DNA of 64,000 nt, from NCBI RefSeq assembly GCF_016597815.1, contig NZ_VCHA01000003.1, forward strand, positions 186,001 to 250,000, given 5' to 3'. A program made the position numbers and the translations under genes. The notes under the pieces were generated by a model that was not told the DNA's origin, made no database searches, and saw only the letters and a program-made list of their open reading frames with translations. Each line of letters begins with the position of its first letter. The first letter of the stretch is position 1. Below are positions 9,645 through 19,134 of this stretch, piece by piece. This stretch comes from Marinobacter sp. DY40_1A1 (GTDB taxonomy: Bacteria; Pseudomonadota; Gammaproteobacteria; Pseudomonadales; Oleiphilaceae).

Positions 9645-10751
9645 ATGTTCAAGTTGTGTAAGCCACAGGCGCTGGCCGCCTCCGTTGCTCTGTCTCTGTG
9701 CGCCTCTTCTGCAATCGCAGCAGAAGAAGTGCGTGTGTATAACTGGTCTGACTACATCGCCGAAAACACCCTGGCGAAGTTCACCAAAGAAACCGGCATA
9801 AAGGTCGTTTACGACGTTTACGACAGTAACGAGGTTCTTGAAGCCGCGCTACTGTCTGGCCGCTCTGGCTACGACCTGGTCGTACCGTCAAACCACTACG
9901 TTGCCAAGCAGATCTCTGCCAAGGCTTTTGTGGCTCTGGATCACGACAAACTGCCGAACATGGCCAATCTGAATCCGGATCTGATGGCTCAACTGGAAAA
10001 AGTGGACCCGGGCAGCCAGTTCTCCATTCCCTATCTTTGGGGAACCAACGGCTATGGCTACAACGCTGGCCGCATCCAGAAAATCCTGGGCGATACTGCA
10101 CCCACAGATTCCTGGGCGCTGGTATTTGATCCTGAAGTAACAGCCAAGCTGGCCAAAGGCGGCTGCGGCATTGCCATGCTGGATTCCGGCGAAGAAATGG
10201 TGCGGGCTGCTATGGCCTACGCCGGCTTGAACCCGAACAGCAACAACGCCGAAGACATCAAAAAGGGTGGCGACGTGATCAAGGCCGTGCGGCCGAACAT
10301 CACCTACTTCCACTCATCCCGCTACATTGGCGACCTGGCTAATGGCGACCTGTGCGTGGCTGCCGGCTATTCCGGCGACATCCTGCAGGCAGCTGCTCGT
10401 GCCGAGGAAGCCAAAAACGGCAACGAAATCCGCTACACCATTCCCAAAGAGGGCGCGGTGTTGTGGTTCGATATGATGACCATCCCGGCTGGCGCACCGA
10501 ACGTTGAAAATGCCCACAAGCTGGTCAACTTTTTGATGAAGCCAGAGATCATCGCTGAGGTGACCAACTATGTGTGGTACGCCAACCCCAACAAGGCAGC
10601 CGATGAATTTGTGGATGCAGAAATCCTTAACGACACCAGCATTTACCCTACGGATGATGTGATGAAAAAGCTCTACATCATGGAAGGTCGGCCTCAGGAC
10701 ACACAGCGCCTGATGACCCGCACCTGGACCAGCGTTAAGTCCGGGCGTTAA
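9645..10751 (+). CDS. potF: Polyamine ABC transporter periplasmic binding protein (PotF/SpuD-like)
   Basis: This 368-aa protein begins with a Sec signal peptide (MFKLCKPQALAASVALSLCA, cleavage likely after AIA), followed by the mature start EEVRVYNWSDYIAENTLAKF. That start is characteristic of putrescine/spermidine-binding proteins PotF, SpuD and SpuE. ATG 9645 is chosen because GAGGGA lies 9-14 bp upstream and the signal peptide begins there; the upstream in-frame TTG would spoil it. It captures polyamines in the periplasm for the transporter encoded by the next three genes. Putrescine versus spermidine specificity was not resolved. Confidence 0.93.
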   Translation: MFKLCKPQALAASVALSLCASSAIAAEEVRVYNWSDYIAENTLAKFTKETGIKVVYDVYDSNEVLEAALLSGRSGYDLVVPSNHYVAKQISAKAFVALDHDKLPNMANLNPDLMAQLEKVDPGSQFSIPYLWGTNGYGYNAGRIQKILGDTAPTDSWALVFDPEVTAKLAKGGCGIAMLDSGEEMVRAAMAYAGLNPNSNNAEDIKKGGDVIKAVRPNITYFHSSRYIGDLANGDLCVAAGYSGDILQAAARAEEAKNGNEIRYTIPKEGAVLWFDMMTIPAGAPNVENAHKLVNFLMKPEIIAEVTNYVWYANPNKAADEFVDAEILNDTSIYPTDDVMKKLYIMEGRPQDTQRLMTRTWTSVKSGR

Positions 10752-10755
10752 GGGC

Positions 10756-11874
10756 GTGGTTAACGGAATCAACACCTCCGCGAAAGCGGAGGTGTTACTC
10801 AGCATTCGTGGCGTATCAAAAAGCTTTGACAGCACACTGGCGGTGGACGACGTAAGCCTGGACATCCACAAGGGCGAGATATTCGCGCTTCTGGGCGGTT
10901 CCGGCTCTGGTAAATCCACACTGCTACGCATGCTGGCTGGCTTTGAGACACCAGATAGCGGTCGTATTGTGCTGGATGGTCAGGACATAACTGCCCTACC
11001 TCCCTACCTGCGCCCAACGAACATGATGTTTCAGTCCTACGCACTGTTCCCGCACATGACCGTGGAGCAGAACATTGCCATGGGCCTGAAACAGGACAAG
11101 CTGCCGAAGGACGAGATTCGCGATCGCGTGGCGGCCATGCTCAAGCTGGTAAAAATGGAGCCCTACGCCAAGCGTCGGCCCCAACAGCTTTCCGGTGGCC
11201 AACAGCAGCGGGTTGCGCTGGCTCGCTCACTGGCAAAACGCCCGAAGCTGTTGCTTCTGGATGAGCCTATGGGTGCGCTCGATAAAAAGCTACGCACAGA
11301 AATGCAGCTTGAACTTGTGGATATTCTGGAAAAAGTGGGCGCCACTTGCCTGATGGTGACCCACGATCAGGAAGAAGCCATGACCATGGCCAGCCGCATT
11401 GCCATTATGTCCTTTGGACAGATTGCCCAGGTCGGCTCACCCATCGATATTTACGAAAGCCCGAACAGCCGCATGACGGCGGAGTTTATTGGCTCGGTGA
11501 ATATCTTTGAGGCCAGCATCGAGGAAGACAACTCCGACAGCATTCTGCTGTCCAGTGGCCTGCTGGATTCGCAGGTATACATTGACCGCGGCGTGACCAC
11601 ATCGGCAGAAAACACCAACACGCTGATTGCCCTGCGCCCGGAGAAAATCTACCTGACGCCAGACAAGCCCGACGGTGAGTTCAACTGGAGCAAGGGCACG
11701 GTGGAGAACATCGCGTACCTGGGTGACATCACCTCCTATTACGTGAAGCTGGCCAGCGGCAAGCGTGTGCAGGCCACCATGGCGAACGTGGAACGCCGCG
11801 GTGAACGGCCAACCTGGGGCGACACAGTGTTCGTTTCCTGGGAAGCCTCCAGCCCCATCCTGCTTTGGAATTAA
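10756..11874 (+). CDS. potG: Polyamine ABC transporter ATP-binding protein (PotG-like)
   Basis: This 372-aa ABC ATPase has Walker A GGSGSGKSTLLRMLAG at about residues 50-65, Q-loop MFQSYALFPHM, signature LSGGQQQRVALARSLA, Walker B LLLLDEPMGALD and switch histidine MVTHDQEEA. The C-terminal TOBE-like region (IALRPEKIYL) is as in PotA/PotG. It starts with GTG 4 bp after potF and powers polyamine import at the inner membrane. The next gene follows by 4 bp. Confidence 0.94.
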   Translation: MVNGINTSAKAEVLLSIRGVSKSFDSTLAVDDVSLDIHKGEIFALLGGSGSGKSTLLRMLAGFETPDSGRIVLDGQDITALPPYLRPTNMMFQSYALFPHMTVEQNIAMGLKQDKLPKDEIRDRVAAMLKLVKMEPYAKRRPQQLSGGQQQRVALARSLAKRPKLLLLDEPMGALDKKLRTEMQLELVDILEKVGATCLMVTHDQEEAMTMASRIAIMSFGQIAQVGSPIDIYESPNSRMTAEFIGSVNIFEASIEEDNSDSILLSSGLLDSQVYIDRGVTTSAENTNTLIALRPEKIYLTPDKPDGEFNWSKGTVENIAYLGDITSYYVKLASGKRVQATMANVERRGERPTWGDTVFVSWEASSPILLWN

Positions 11875-11878
11875 TGCC

Positions 11879-12808
11879 ATGAACGAGAACCCGACTCCCG
11901 CGCCCTTGACGGCGCGGGTGCGTACATTGCTGTTCCACCGCCGGGTGCTGTTTGGCATTCCGTTCGCGTGGCTGTTGCTGTTTTTCCTGCTGCCGTTCGC
12001 GCTGATCCTGAAAATCAGCCTGACGTCGGCCGTGATGGCCATACCGCCTTACGAGCCGGTATTCCGGCTGGCAGAAAACACCCTGTCGGTGGTGGTGAAT
12101 TTCGGAAACTATTTATTCCTGCTGTCCGACAGCCTGTACGTTGCAGCTTATTGGGGCTCGGTGAAAACCGCACTCATCTCCACCATCGCCTGCCTGCTGA
12201 TCGGCTACCCAATGGCTTACGCTATGGCCCGCGCGCCCAAACACTGGCAATTGGTGTTGCTGTTGCTGGTGATGCTGCCGTCATGGACCTCGTTCCTGAT
12301 TCGGGTTTACGCCTGGATGGGCATTCTCGGCAATCAGGGTTTGCTGAACAGCTTCTTGCTCTGGCTGGGGTTGATCGACGAACCGCTAAAAATGCTGAAC
12401 ACCAACTTTGCGGTAATCCTCGGCATTACCTATGCCTACCTGCCGTTTATGGTGCTGCCCATTTTCACCAACCTGGTGAAGCTGGATCTGCGCCTGCTGG
12501 AAGCAGCATCAGACCTGGGCTGCCGCAGCATTACTACCTTCTGGGCCATTACCCTGCCTTTATCCAAGGCCGGCATTTTGGCGGGCTGTATGCTGGTATT
12601 CATTCCTGCTGTCGGTGAGTTTGTGATTCCTGAACTACTGGGTGGCCCGGATACGCTGATGATCGGCAAGGTGTTGTGGGAAGAGTTCTTCAACAACCGC
12701 GACTGGCCTGTGGCCTCTGCGTTGGCCATTGTCATGCTGGCACTGCTGTTGGTGCCGATTGTATTGTTCCACCGCTTCCAGAGTCGGGAGATGTCGAAGA
12801 ATGGTTAA
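11879..12808 (+). CDS. potH: Polyamine ABC transporter permease (PotH-like)
   Basis: This 309-aa inner-membrane protein has about six transmembrane segments and the binding-protein-dependent permease EAA loop (LEAASDLGCRSITTFWAITL) that contacts the ATPase. ATG 11879 is used; upstream in-frame codons lie inside potG. It forms the transmembrane channel with the PotI-like subunit, whose start codon overlaps its last codons by 8 bp. Confidence 0.93.
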   Translation: MNENPTPAPLTARVRTLLFHRRVLFGIPFAWLLLFFLLPFALILKISLTSAVMAIPPYEPVFRLAENTLSVVVNFGNYLFLLSDSLYVAAYWGSVKTALISTIACLLIGYPMAYAMARAPKHWQLVLLLLVMLPSWTSFLIRVYAWMGILGNQGLLNSFLLWLGLIDEPLKMLNTNFAVILGITYAYLPFMVLPIFTNLVKLDLRLLEAASDLGCRSITTFWAITLPLSKAGILAGCMLVFIPAVGEFVIPELLGGPDTLMIGKVLWEEFFNNRDWPVASALAIVMLALLLVPIVLFHRFQSREMSKNG

Positions 12809-13628
12809 TGCACGGGGTATCAGCTTCTCCAAAGTCATGCTGGTTCTGGGCTTGCTGTTTTTATACCTGCCGATGTTTGTGCTGATCGTGTATTCGTTCA
12901 ACGCATCCCGGCTGGTATCTGTGTGGGCCGGTTTTTCGACCCATTGGTACAGCGCCCTGTTTCAGGATCAGCAAATACTGTCGGCTGTGTGGATGAGCCT
13001 TAAAATCGCCTTCTACTCCGCCAGCATGGCCATGTGCCTGGGCACCCTCTGTGCGTTTGTGATCACCCGATTCAAACGCATGCGGGGGCGAACACTGCTG
13101 TCTGGCATGATTACCGCACCTCTGGTTATGCCGGAAGTCATCACTGGCTTGTCTCTCTTGCTGCTGTTTGTTCAGCTGGCTGAGCTGACCGGCTGGCCGG
13201 CCGATCGTGGAATGGTGACCATCTGGATTGCACACACCACTTTCTGCAGCGCCTATGTGGCAGTGGTTGTGAGTGCACGATTGCAAGAGGTGGACCGATC
13301 CATTGAGGAAGCCGCCATGGATCTGGGCTGCACACCCTTGAAGACATTCTTTGTGGTCACCCTGCCGGTAATTGCGCCTGCCCTGGTATCCGGCTGGTTG
13401 CTGGCATTCACCCTGTCGCTGGACGACCTGGTGATTGCCAGCTTTGTATCCGGCCCCGGCTCCACCACCTTGCCCATGGTGGTGTTCTCGTCGGTACGCA
13501 TGGGTGTATCCCCAAAGATCAACGCGCTGGCCACGCTGATTATTCTCACCGTATCGCTAGTGGCGTTTATCGCCTGGTACGTGATGCGCAGAAACGAAAA
13601 AAGGCGCCGCAGTGGGCGCCTTTCCTGA
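12801..13628 (+). CDS. potI: Polyamine ABC transporter permease (PotI-like)
   Basis: This 275-aa second permease has an N-terminal hydrophobic segment after MVNARGISFSK and an EAA loop (IEEAAMDLGCTPLKTFFVVT). ATG 12801 lies in the last codons of potH (8-bp overlap), which explains the coupling. It completes a potFGHI/spuDFGH-like import system. Its last codons include the left arm of a bidirectional terminator. Confidence 0.93.
   Translation: MVNARGISFSKVMLVLGLLFLYLPMFVLIVYSFNASRLVSVWAGFSTHWYSALFQDQQILSAVWMSLKIAFYSASMAMCLGTLCAFVITRFKRMRGRTLLSGMITAPLVMPEVITGLSLLLLFVQLAELTGWPADRGMVTIWIAHTTFCSAYVAVVVSARLQEVDRSIEEAAMDLGCTPLKTFFVVTLPVIAPALVSGWLLAFTLSLDDLVIASFVSGPGSTTLPMVVFSSVRMGVSPKINALATLIILTVSLVAFIAWYVMRRNEKRRRSGRLS
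13601..13623. terminator. Bidirectional terminator between potI and the RND pump gene
   Basis: AAGGCGCC (13601-13608) and GGCGCCTT (13615-13622) form a perfect 8-bp stem with a 6-nt loop. It is flanked by A-rich sequence on the left, which becomes a run of U on the minus-strand transcript, and by TTT on the right. It can end the converging pot and RND transcripts; the minus-strand use has the stronger U-tract. It overlaps the 3' end of potI. Confidence 0.75.
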
Positions 13629-13637
13629 TCGGGAAAA

Positions 13638-16600
13638 TCAGGCCTCCTTGCGATCCCGAACCGTCTGAACCCATTTGTAGAAGATGGGCACCAGAAGCGT
13701 TCCCAGCACGGTGGCAGCAATCATGCCGCTCAGCACGGTTACACCCAGGCTGACGCGGCTGCCTGCCCCGGCACCTGTGGCTAACACAAGTGGCAGCACG
13801 CCAAGCACGAAGGACAGAGCGGTCATCAGTACCGCTCTGAACCGCAGCACCGCAGCCTTGTTGGCAGCTTCTGTGGCGGTCATGCCCGACTTTCGCAGCT
13901 GCATGGCAAACTCAACAATCAGAATGGCTGTTTTCGCTGACAGACCGATTAACAGAACCAACCCCACCTGAGCATATATGTTGTTGGCAAGCCCGGTTAG
14001 CCACAAGCCGGCCATGGCACCAAAAATGGCGATGGGTACTGCACCAATAACTGCAAATGGCAGCGCCCAGCTTTCGTACTGTGCAACCAGAAACAAATAC
14101 ACAAACACAATCGCCAACATGAAGATCACGATAGCCAGATTGCCCGCCTGTATTTCCTGCAAGCTCTGGCCAGACCAGCTGAACTCGTAGCCTTGGGGCA
14201 GGCGCTTTGAAAGCTCAGTCATGGTTGCAATTGCATCACCGCTGGCAAAGCCGGGTGCGGCCTCCCCGGAAATGGTCACCGACCGCTTCAGGTTGAAATG
14301 CGCAATGCTGGAAGGCCCAAGAACCGGCTTCAACGTGGCCAAGGTGGATAGCGGCACCATATCGCCGTCCCGGTTCCGAACAGAGTAATAGGACAAATCC
14401 TCCGGGCCTTTGCGGAATTCACCCTCAGCTTGTAGTTGTACCCGGTAGTTTTTCCCGAAGCGGGTAAAATCATTCACATACAACGAACCTAACTGAGCCT
14501 GCAAGGTAGAGAATATATCAGACAGCTGAATACCCAGCGCCTTTGCCTTGTTTCGATCCACCTCAAGCAGATACTGAGGAATGTTGGCCCGATAGGTACT
14601 GTATACCCGCGACAACCCTTCCTGCTGGTTAGCCTCATAAATCAACCCGTTCATTACCTGAGCCAACTCTGAAACGTCTCGGCCCAGGTTGTCCTGCAAG
14701 CGATAATCAAAACCTGCTGAAACACCAATCCCGGGAATGGGCGGGGCATTGAACACCATCACCTGGGCTTCGGGAATAGTGGCCAGCCGTGAATACAAAC
14801 GCGGTATCGTTTGACCAAGCCCGAGCTCGGGAGTCTCTCGTTCGGCCCAATCGGAGAGCACCACAATGCCCAAGCCATTATGAGAGCCTGCGCCCCCCAA
14901 CAAAGAGAAGCCCGAAACCGAAATGAAGTCGATAGCAGCCGGATCGTCCAAAACCATGTCTGTTACTTTACTGAGCACTGTGTCAGTGCGTTCCAGAGAC
15001 GCAGCAACCGGCAGTTGCACGTCTACAAACAGGAAGCCCTGGTCTTCCGGAGGCACGAATGCCATCGGCACAGACTTGAACAAGCCCGCAGTACCTACCA
15101 ACAAGGCAGCGAGCACGATCGCAGCGACAATCCCTTTGCGTAGCAGGCTTGACACCAGGCTCGAATAGCCTTTGGTACTGACTGAAATCAACTGCTCAAC
15201 AGGCTGCAGCCACCGGACCGGTTTGGTGCCGCCACCCAACAAGGTTGCGCACAGGGCCGGGCTGAGAGTCAGCGCGTTGATGGATGAAATGATGACTGCC
15301 ACTGAGATCGTTACGGAGAACTGCTGGTACAGCTTACCCGTTATTCCAGGCATGAAAGCGACAGGTACAAATACAGCCAACAGAACAAGAGTCGTAGCAA
15401 CAATTGGCCCCGTTACCTGCTCCATCGCCTTGGAGACGGCTTCCTTGATGGGCAGTTTTTCTTCCTGCAGTATGCGCTCGACGTTCTCCACCACCACAAT
15501 GGCATCATCTACCACAATGCCGATGGCAAGTACCAAACCGAACAAGGTAATGATGTTTATCGAGTAGCCCATCACCGCCATGATCGCAAAGGTACCAATC
15601 AGGGAGACGGGTATGGCAATGGCGGGCACCAAGGTAGCGCGCCAGTTCTGCAGAAACAGAAACACCACAAGGATAACCAGCCCGATAGCCTGAATCAGCG
15701 TGATCACAACTTCTCTGATTGACGCGCTAATAAACTTGGTAGAATCGAACAATACGCTGTGGGTGACACCATCCGGAAAGGTCTGAGCGAAGCCTTCTAC
15801 GGTCGCTTTCACCTTATCAGCGACTTCGAGCGCGTTGGCGTCCGGTAGCTGGTAGATCACGATAAACGCGGTATCCTGGTTGTTCAGCTTGGCCGTAGAT
15901 GTGTATGACCGCGTGCCCAGTTCGATACGCGCGACATCGTTAAGGCGCAGAAAGCCACCATCCTGCTTTGCCCGGATAATCATCTGGGCAAACTCATCAG
16001 GGTCGGATAACCGCTCCTTGCTCTGAATGCTGTACACAAATTGTTGACCTTCAGGAACCGGGGACTGCCCCAGCTTGCCGGCAGCAACAATCTGGTTCTG
16101 CTCCTGCAGCGCGGCAACCACCTCAGCCACTGTAACCCGCAAGGATTTCATGCGCCGGGGATCAAGCCATATGCGCATGCTGTAGTCTTTCGCGCCCATT
16201 ACTTCTGCAGAGGCAACACCCGGCACTCGCCCCAGCTCTTCAATCAGGTTGCTTGAGGCGTAGTTGCTCAAGAACACAGCGTCCAGGTCGGGGCGATCCG
16301 ATACGAGGTTAACGCCCATCAGCATGTTGCCGCTTTGTTTGCTGACAGTCACCCCTTGCCGCCGGACCTCTTGGGGCAAAAAGGGCTCGGCCAGTGCCAC
16401 CCGGTTCTGCACGTTTACCTGCGCAATATCGGTATCTGTGCCACTCTCGAAGGTCAGTTTAATACTTGCAGTGCCATCGTCGGATGATGTCGACTCTATA
16501 TAAATCATGCCCTCGACACCATTGAGCTGCTGCTCAATCGGGCGAACAACCGCCTCCTCTACAATTTGCGCGCTGCCCCCCGGAAGTACCGCCGTTACCT

Positions 16601-16733
16601 GAATTTGGGGCGGCGCCATGTCCGGATACATGTTGACGGGCAGCACCTGCAACGCCAAAAGTCCGGCCATCGTTATGAGGATGGAGATAACAAAGGCAAA
16701 TTTAGGGCGGTGAATAAAAGTACTGCTGATCAT
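13638..16733 (-). CDS. RND multidrug efflux permease (HAE1 family, AcrB/MexF-like)
   Basis: This 1031-aa inner-membrane proton antiporter starts MISSTFIHRPKFAFVISILI with the conserved VNMYPDMAPPQIQVTAVLPG. The proton-relay acidic pair is in LAIGIVVDDAIVVVENVER near residue 400, and the C-terminal repeat carries VLLIGLSAKTAILIVEFA. Its length and duplicated 12-helix plan match HAE1 pumps, which expel drugs, dyes or solvents through an outer-membrane channel. It overlaps the upstream adaptor gene by 4 bp. No outer-membrane factor gene is adjacent, so it probably borrows a TolC-type channel. Substrates are unknown. Confidence 0.93.
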   Translation of the reverse strand: MISSTFIHRPKFAFVISILITMAGLLALQVLPVNMYPDMAPPQIQVTAVLPGGSAQIVEEAVVRPIEQQLNGVEGMIYIESTSSDDGTASIKLTFESGTDTDIAQVNVQNRVALAEPFLPQEVRRQGVTVSKQSGNMLMGVNLVSDRPDLDAVFLSNYASSNLIEELGRVPGVASAEVMGAKDYSMRIWLDPRRMKSLRVTVAEVVAALQEQNQIVAAGKLGQSPVPEGQQFVYSIQSKERLSDPDEFAQMIIRAKQDGGFLRLNDVARIELGTRSYTSTAKLNNQDTAFIVIYQLPDANALEVADKVKATVEGFAQTFPDGVTHSVLFDSTKFISASIREVVITLIQAIGLVILVVFLFLQNWRATLVPAIAIPVSLIGTFAIMAVMGYSINIITLFGLVLAIGIVVDDAIVVVENVERILQEEKLPIKEAVSKAMEQVTGPIVATTLVLLAVFVPVAFMPGITGKLYQQFSVTISVAVIISSINALTLSPALCATLLGGGTKPVRWLQPVEQLISVSTKGYSSLVSSLLRKGIVAAIVLAALLVGTAGLFKSVPMAFVPPEDQGFLFVDVQLPVAASLERTDTVLSKVTDMVLDDPAAIDFISVSGFSLLGGAGSHNGLGIVVLSDWAERETPELGLGQTIPRLYSRLATIPEAQVMVFNAPPIPGIGVSAGFDYRLQDNLGRDVSELAQVMNGLIYEANQQEGLSRVYSTYRANIPQYLLEVDRNKAKALGIQLSDIFSTLQAQLGSLYVNDFTRFGKNYRVQLQAEGEFRKGPEDLSYYSVRNRDGDMVPLSTLATLKPVLGPSSIAHFNLKRSVTISGEAAPGFASGDAIATMTELSKRLPQGYEFSWSGQSLQEIQAGNLAIVIFMLAIVFVYLFLVAQYESWALPFAVIGAVPIAIFGAMAGLWLTGLANNIYAQVGLVLLIGLSAKTAILIVEFAMQLRKSGMTATEAANKAAVLRFRAVLMTALSFVLGVLPLVLATGAGAGSRVSLGVTVLSGMIAATVLGTLLVPIFYKWVQTVRDRKEA

Positions 16734-17935
16734 TGTGCAGCCTCACCTTCTTTAGCGGGCTCTTCAGCACTGGTCAGCACACCGGTTTCCGTGTTTATCT
16801 GGCTCGGGACGGGGCTGACAGTTACCCCTGAGCGAACTTTCTGGAGCCCTTCAACAATCACTCTCTCGCCCACTTCAAGGCCACTCTCCGCGGTCAGCAT
16901 GGCTCCAATACGCGGCCCGGTTTGGATGAAGCGCTGGGAAACCATCTGCTCTTCATCTACAACCAATACAAACTTGCCCTCTATGGTTTCCTGAATCGCT
17001 ACCTGCGGTACAAGGACCTGTGCTTCACCCGCCCGACCTTCAATGCGAAGCGTTACGTACAATCCGGGAAGCAGAACTGCATCAGGATTGGGGAACACTG
17101 CCCGCATATTCACTGTGCCCGTACTTTCATTGGTCTGCACGTCTGCAAAGCTCACTACGCCTTCCTGGTTGTAGATCCCGCCATCTGGCAGAGTCAACCG
17201 CAGGGATAGTGAGCTGGCAACATCTTCATCTGAGGCGCTGCCTGCGCGACGAAACGCGACATAATCAGATTCATCAAGCTGAAACTCCACATAGATCGGG
17301 TCAGTTACCAGAATGTCGGCAATCGGCCCTGTCGCGGGACTGACAACAGCACCCACGTCGTAATTCAGCCTGCCTATCCAGCCGTCAAACGGGGCTCTGA
17401 TTTCTGTATATTCCAAAGTGAGCTCGGCTCTTTGAACGGCAGCACCGGCTGCTTCCAAACGGCTCTCTGCAGCATTAAAACGGTCTTTGAGTTTGTCCAG
17501 GTCGGCATCAGAAAGGTATCCCTTGCTCGCGACTTCTTCTCCTCGCTGGAGGTTTCTCCGGGCGGATTCAAGCTCCGCTCTGGCCGCCGTTAATTCAGCT
17601 TTGGTCTGCTGGATATCCGCATTAGCACGAGTAGCTTCCAATCGAACCAGGATATCCCCTTTACTGACCCGGGAACCTTCGCGAAAGAGTATCTCTTTGA
17701 TTTCAGCTTCAATACGTGGGGTAAGACCTGCCTTTGCAGACGCTGCCGTGCGCGCCACAAAATCACGTGAAGGCCGCACCTCTGTGCTTTTCAACACAAC
17801 AACAGAGACCGAGGGTGGAGGTGCCTTAACAGGCGCAGCGGGCTCAGAACAACCAGCTAAAATTACAGATGCAAAAGCAGCCAGTAACGTCCACTGGGCT
17901 TGCTTTAATGAAAATCGTGATGAGACGCTGAGCAT
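16730..17935 (-). CDS. RND efflux periplasmic adaptor subunit (lipoprotein)
   Basis: This 401-aa membrane fusion protein has a lipoprotein signal ending SVILAGC (lipobox) at about residue 29. The barrel-sandwich/lipoyl half-motifs (RVSKGDILVRLEATRANADI and IRAPFDGWIGRLNYDVGAVV) flank an alpha-hairpin coiled coil. It bridges the permease to an outer-membrane channel. It is the promoter-proximal gene of the pair, with an AGGGAA ribosome-binding site. No local repressor gene sits beside it, unlike mexR/nfxB-type loci. Confidence 0.92.
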   Translation of the reverse strand: MLSVSSRFSLKQAQWTLLAAFASVILAGCSEPAAPVKAPPPSVSVVVLKSTEVRPSRDFVARTAASAKAGLTPRIEAEIKEILFREGSRVSKGDILVRLEATRANADIQQTKAELTAARAELESARRNLQRGEEVASKGYLSDADLDKLKDRFNAAESRLEAAGAAVQRAELTLEYTEIRAPFDGWIGRLNYDVGAVVSPATGPIADILVTDPIYVEFQLDESDYVAFRRAGSASDEDVASSLSLRLTLPDGGIYNQEGVVSFADVQTNESTGTVNMRAVFPNPDAVLLPGLYVTLRIEGRAGEAQVLVPQVAIQETIEGKFVLVVDEEQMVSQRFIQTGPRIGAMLTAESGLEVGERVIVEGLQKVRSGVTVSPVPSQINTETGVLTSAEEPAKEGEAAQ

Positions 17936-18021
17936 TTATATTCCCTGGTTAATAAGCGTGCTGGGCTTTTAAAATTAGATGATACGGGCGCCCATGGCAC
18001 GGTAGTTTAAAGAATTAATAT

Positions 18022-18050
18022 ATTATAAGCATGCTAACTTACTAAGTGAA
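18022..18050 (-). promoter_or_regulatory. Predicted promoter and operator of the RND operon
   Basis: On the minus strand, TTCACT (18045-18050), a 17-bp spacer and a consensus TATAAT (18022-18027) read toward the adaptor gene. A perfect dyad ACTTA-G-TAAGT (18037-18047) overlaps the -35 and spacer, as expected for a repressor site. The responsible regulator is not encoded alongside. Confidence 0.55.
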
Positions 18051-18090
18051 TAGATAAATCCACTAAAACAGGCATTTACGTACGTATGGA

Positions 18091-19134
18091 TCAATCACAA
18101 GAACGGCTGCTGAGAATGTGGCGGAGCCCATCGCATTGCACCAGTGAGTCCTCGCAATTCACCACAATATCTGAATGCGCTATCACGTACCCCTTCCCGG
18201 TTATATTGTTTTTCACAACCTGATAATCACCTACTTGCTCTGCAGCAGAGAAGTCACCAACAAAGCTTGTCCCCCGCAAAGATACAGTTTCAAGCTTGTT
18301 GCCTGGGCGGATAAGCCCTTCATGGTTCATCAGAGCTAGCCGGGCCGAGGTGCCTGTGCCGGTTGTACTTCGGCAGATAACGCCCGGATGCACATAGGTC
18401 GCTGAGCGGGAGTGGTAATGGCCATCTGCAACCTGATGTACCGGCCCCATAAAATGCAGAAATGGCAAAGGGCCCACATCGCCCAGGGTATAATGAAAAA
18501 ACACTCGTTCTGCCCGTATCGCTTCAACAATCGCGTAAGCAGCGTCTGCAAGCTTGCGCTCTTCATTCAGAATGAGATCGAATCCCAGGGCTTCAGCATC
18601 CACCAGTGCGTAGAACCCGCCGCTGTATGCCACGCTATAGGTGACCGTGCCGAGTGATGGCACTTCAATAGTCGCGCGATAGGTGTCTATGTAACTTGGC
18701 AGGCCTTCGCAGGTAATCGCTTCAACCACGCCGTTTTCAACCAGTGCATCGATGCGCACCAAGCCAGCAGGCGACTCCAGGATAAAGTTCTGTTTACCTT
18801 CCTTCTTTGGCACGATTCCAGCCTCGAGCACGGCTGTTGCGGTGCAGATCGTGTTGGAACCGGAGTAAATCGGGTAGCCCATCACCTCCATGATGATGTA
18901 ACCGGCCGCTGCCTGTGGGTCGGAAGGAGGAACCAACAAATCCACAGACATTTCGGGTATGCCATAGGGCTCTTCCAGCAACAGTTTTCTCAAGCCATCG
19001 GCGTGGTCACGAAGATACTTCATTTGGGCCCGCACACTGTCACCCGGCAAAGTATCAATACCACCGGTCACAATGCGGCTGACATCGCCACCGGCATGGG
19101 TGTCCATAAGCTGAATAGTGAGTTCCTGTTTCAC
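18091..19134 (-). CDS. Proline racemase / hydroxyproline epimerase superfamily protein with Ser/Thr active-site pair
   Basis: This 347-aa protein has the superfamily framework: DTHAGGDVSRIV at the start, then YSGSNTICTATAVLEAG and the C-terminal RSTTGTGTSARLA. In proline racemases these two blocks carry catalytic cysteines (MCGHGT and SPCGTGT); here the aligned positions are Ser91 and Thr258. Family knowledge says Ser or Thr replacements occur in dehydratase or epimerase branches acting on hydroxyprolines, so two-cysteine racemisation is unlikely. It overlaps the upstream dehydrogenase gene by 4 bp (ATGA), indicating a shared transcript. The exact reaction is not assigned. Confidence 0.83.
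   Translation of the reverse strand: MKQELTIQLMDTHAGGDVSRIVTGGIDTLPGDSVRAQMKYLRDHADGLRKLLLEEPYGIPEMSVDLLVPPSDPQAAAGYIIMEVMGYPIYSGSNTICTATAVLEAGIVPKKEGKQNFILESPAGLVRIDALVENGVVEAITCEGLPSYIDTYRATIEVPSLGTVTYSVAYSGGFYALVDAEALGFDLILNEERKLADAAYAIVEAIRAERVFFHYTLGDVGPLPFLHFMGPVHQVADGHYHSRSATYVHPGVICRSTTGTGTSARLALMNHEGLIRPGNKLETVSLRGTSFVGDFSAAEQVGDYQVVKNNITGKGYVIAHSDIVVNCEDSLVQCDGLRHILSSRSCD

Noticed and set aside
9645..13628. An agmatine or gamma-glutamyl-putrescine catabolic operon around the polyamine transporter
   Set aside because: The four genes are only the ABC components. The DAO-type oxidoreductase at 22141 is 9 kb away with unrelated genes between.
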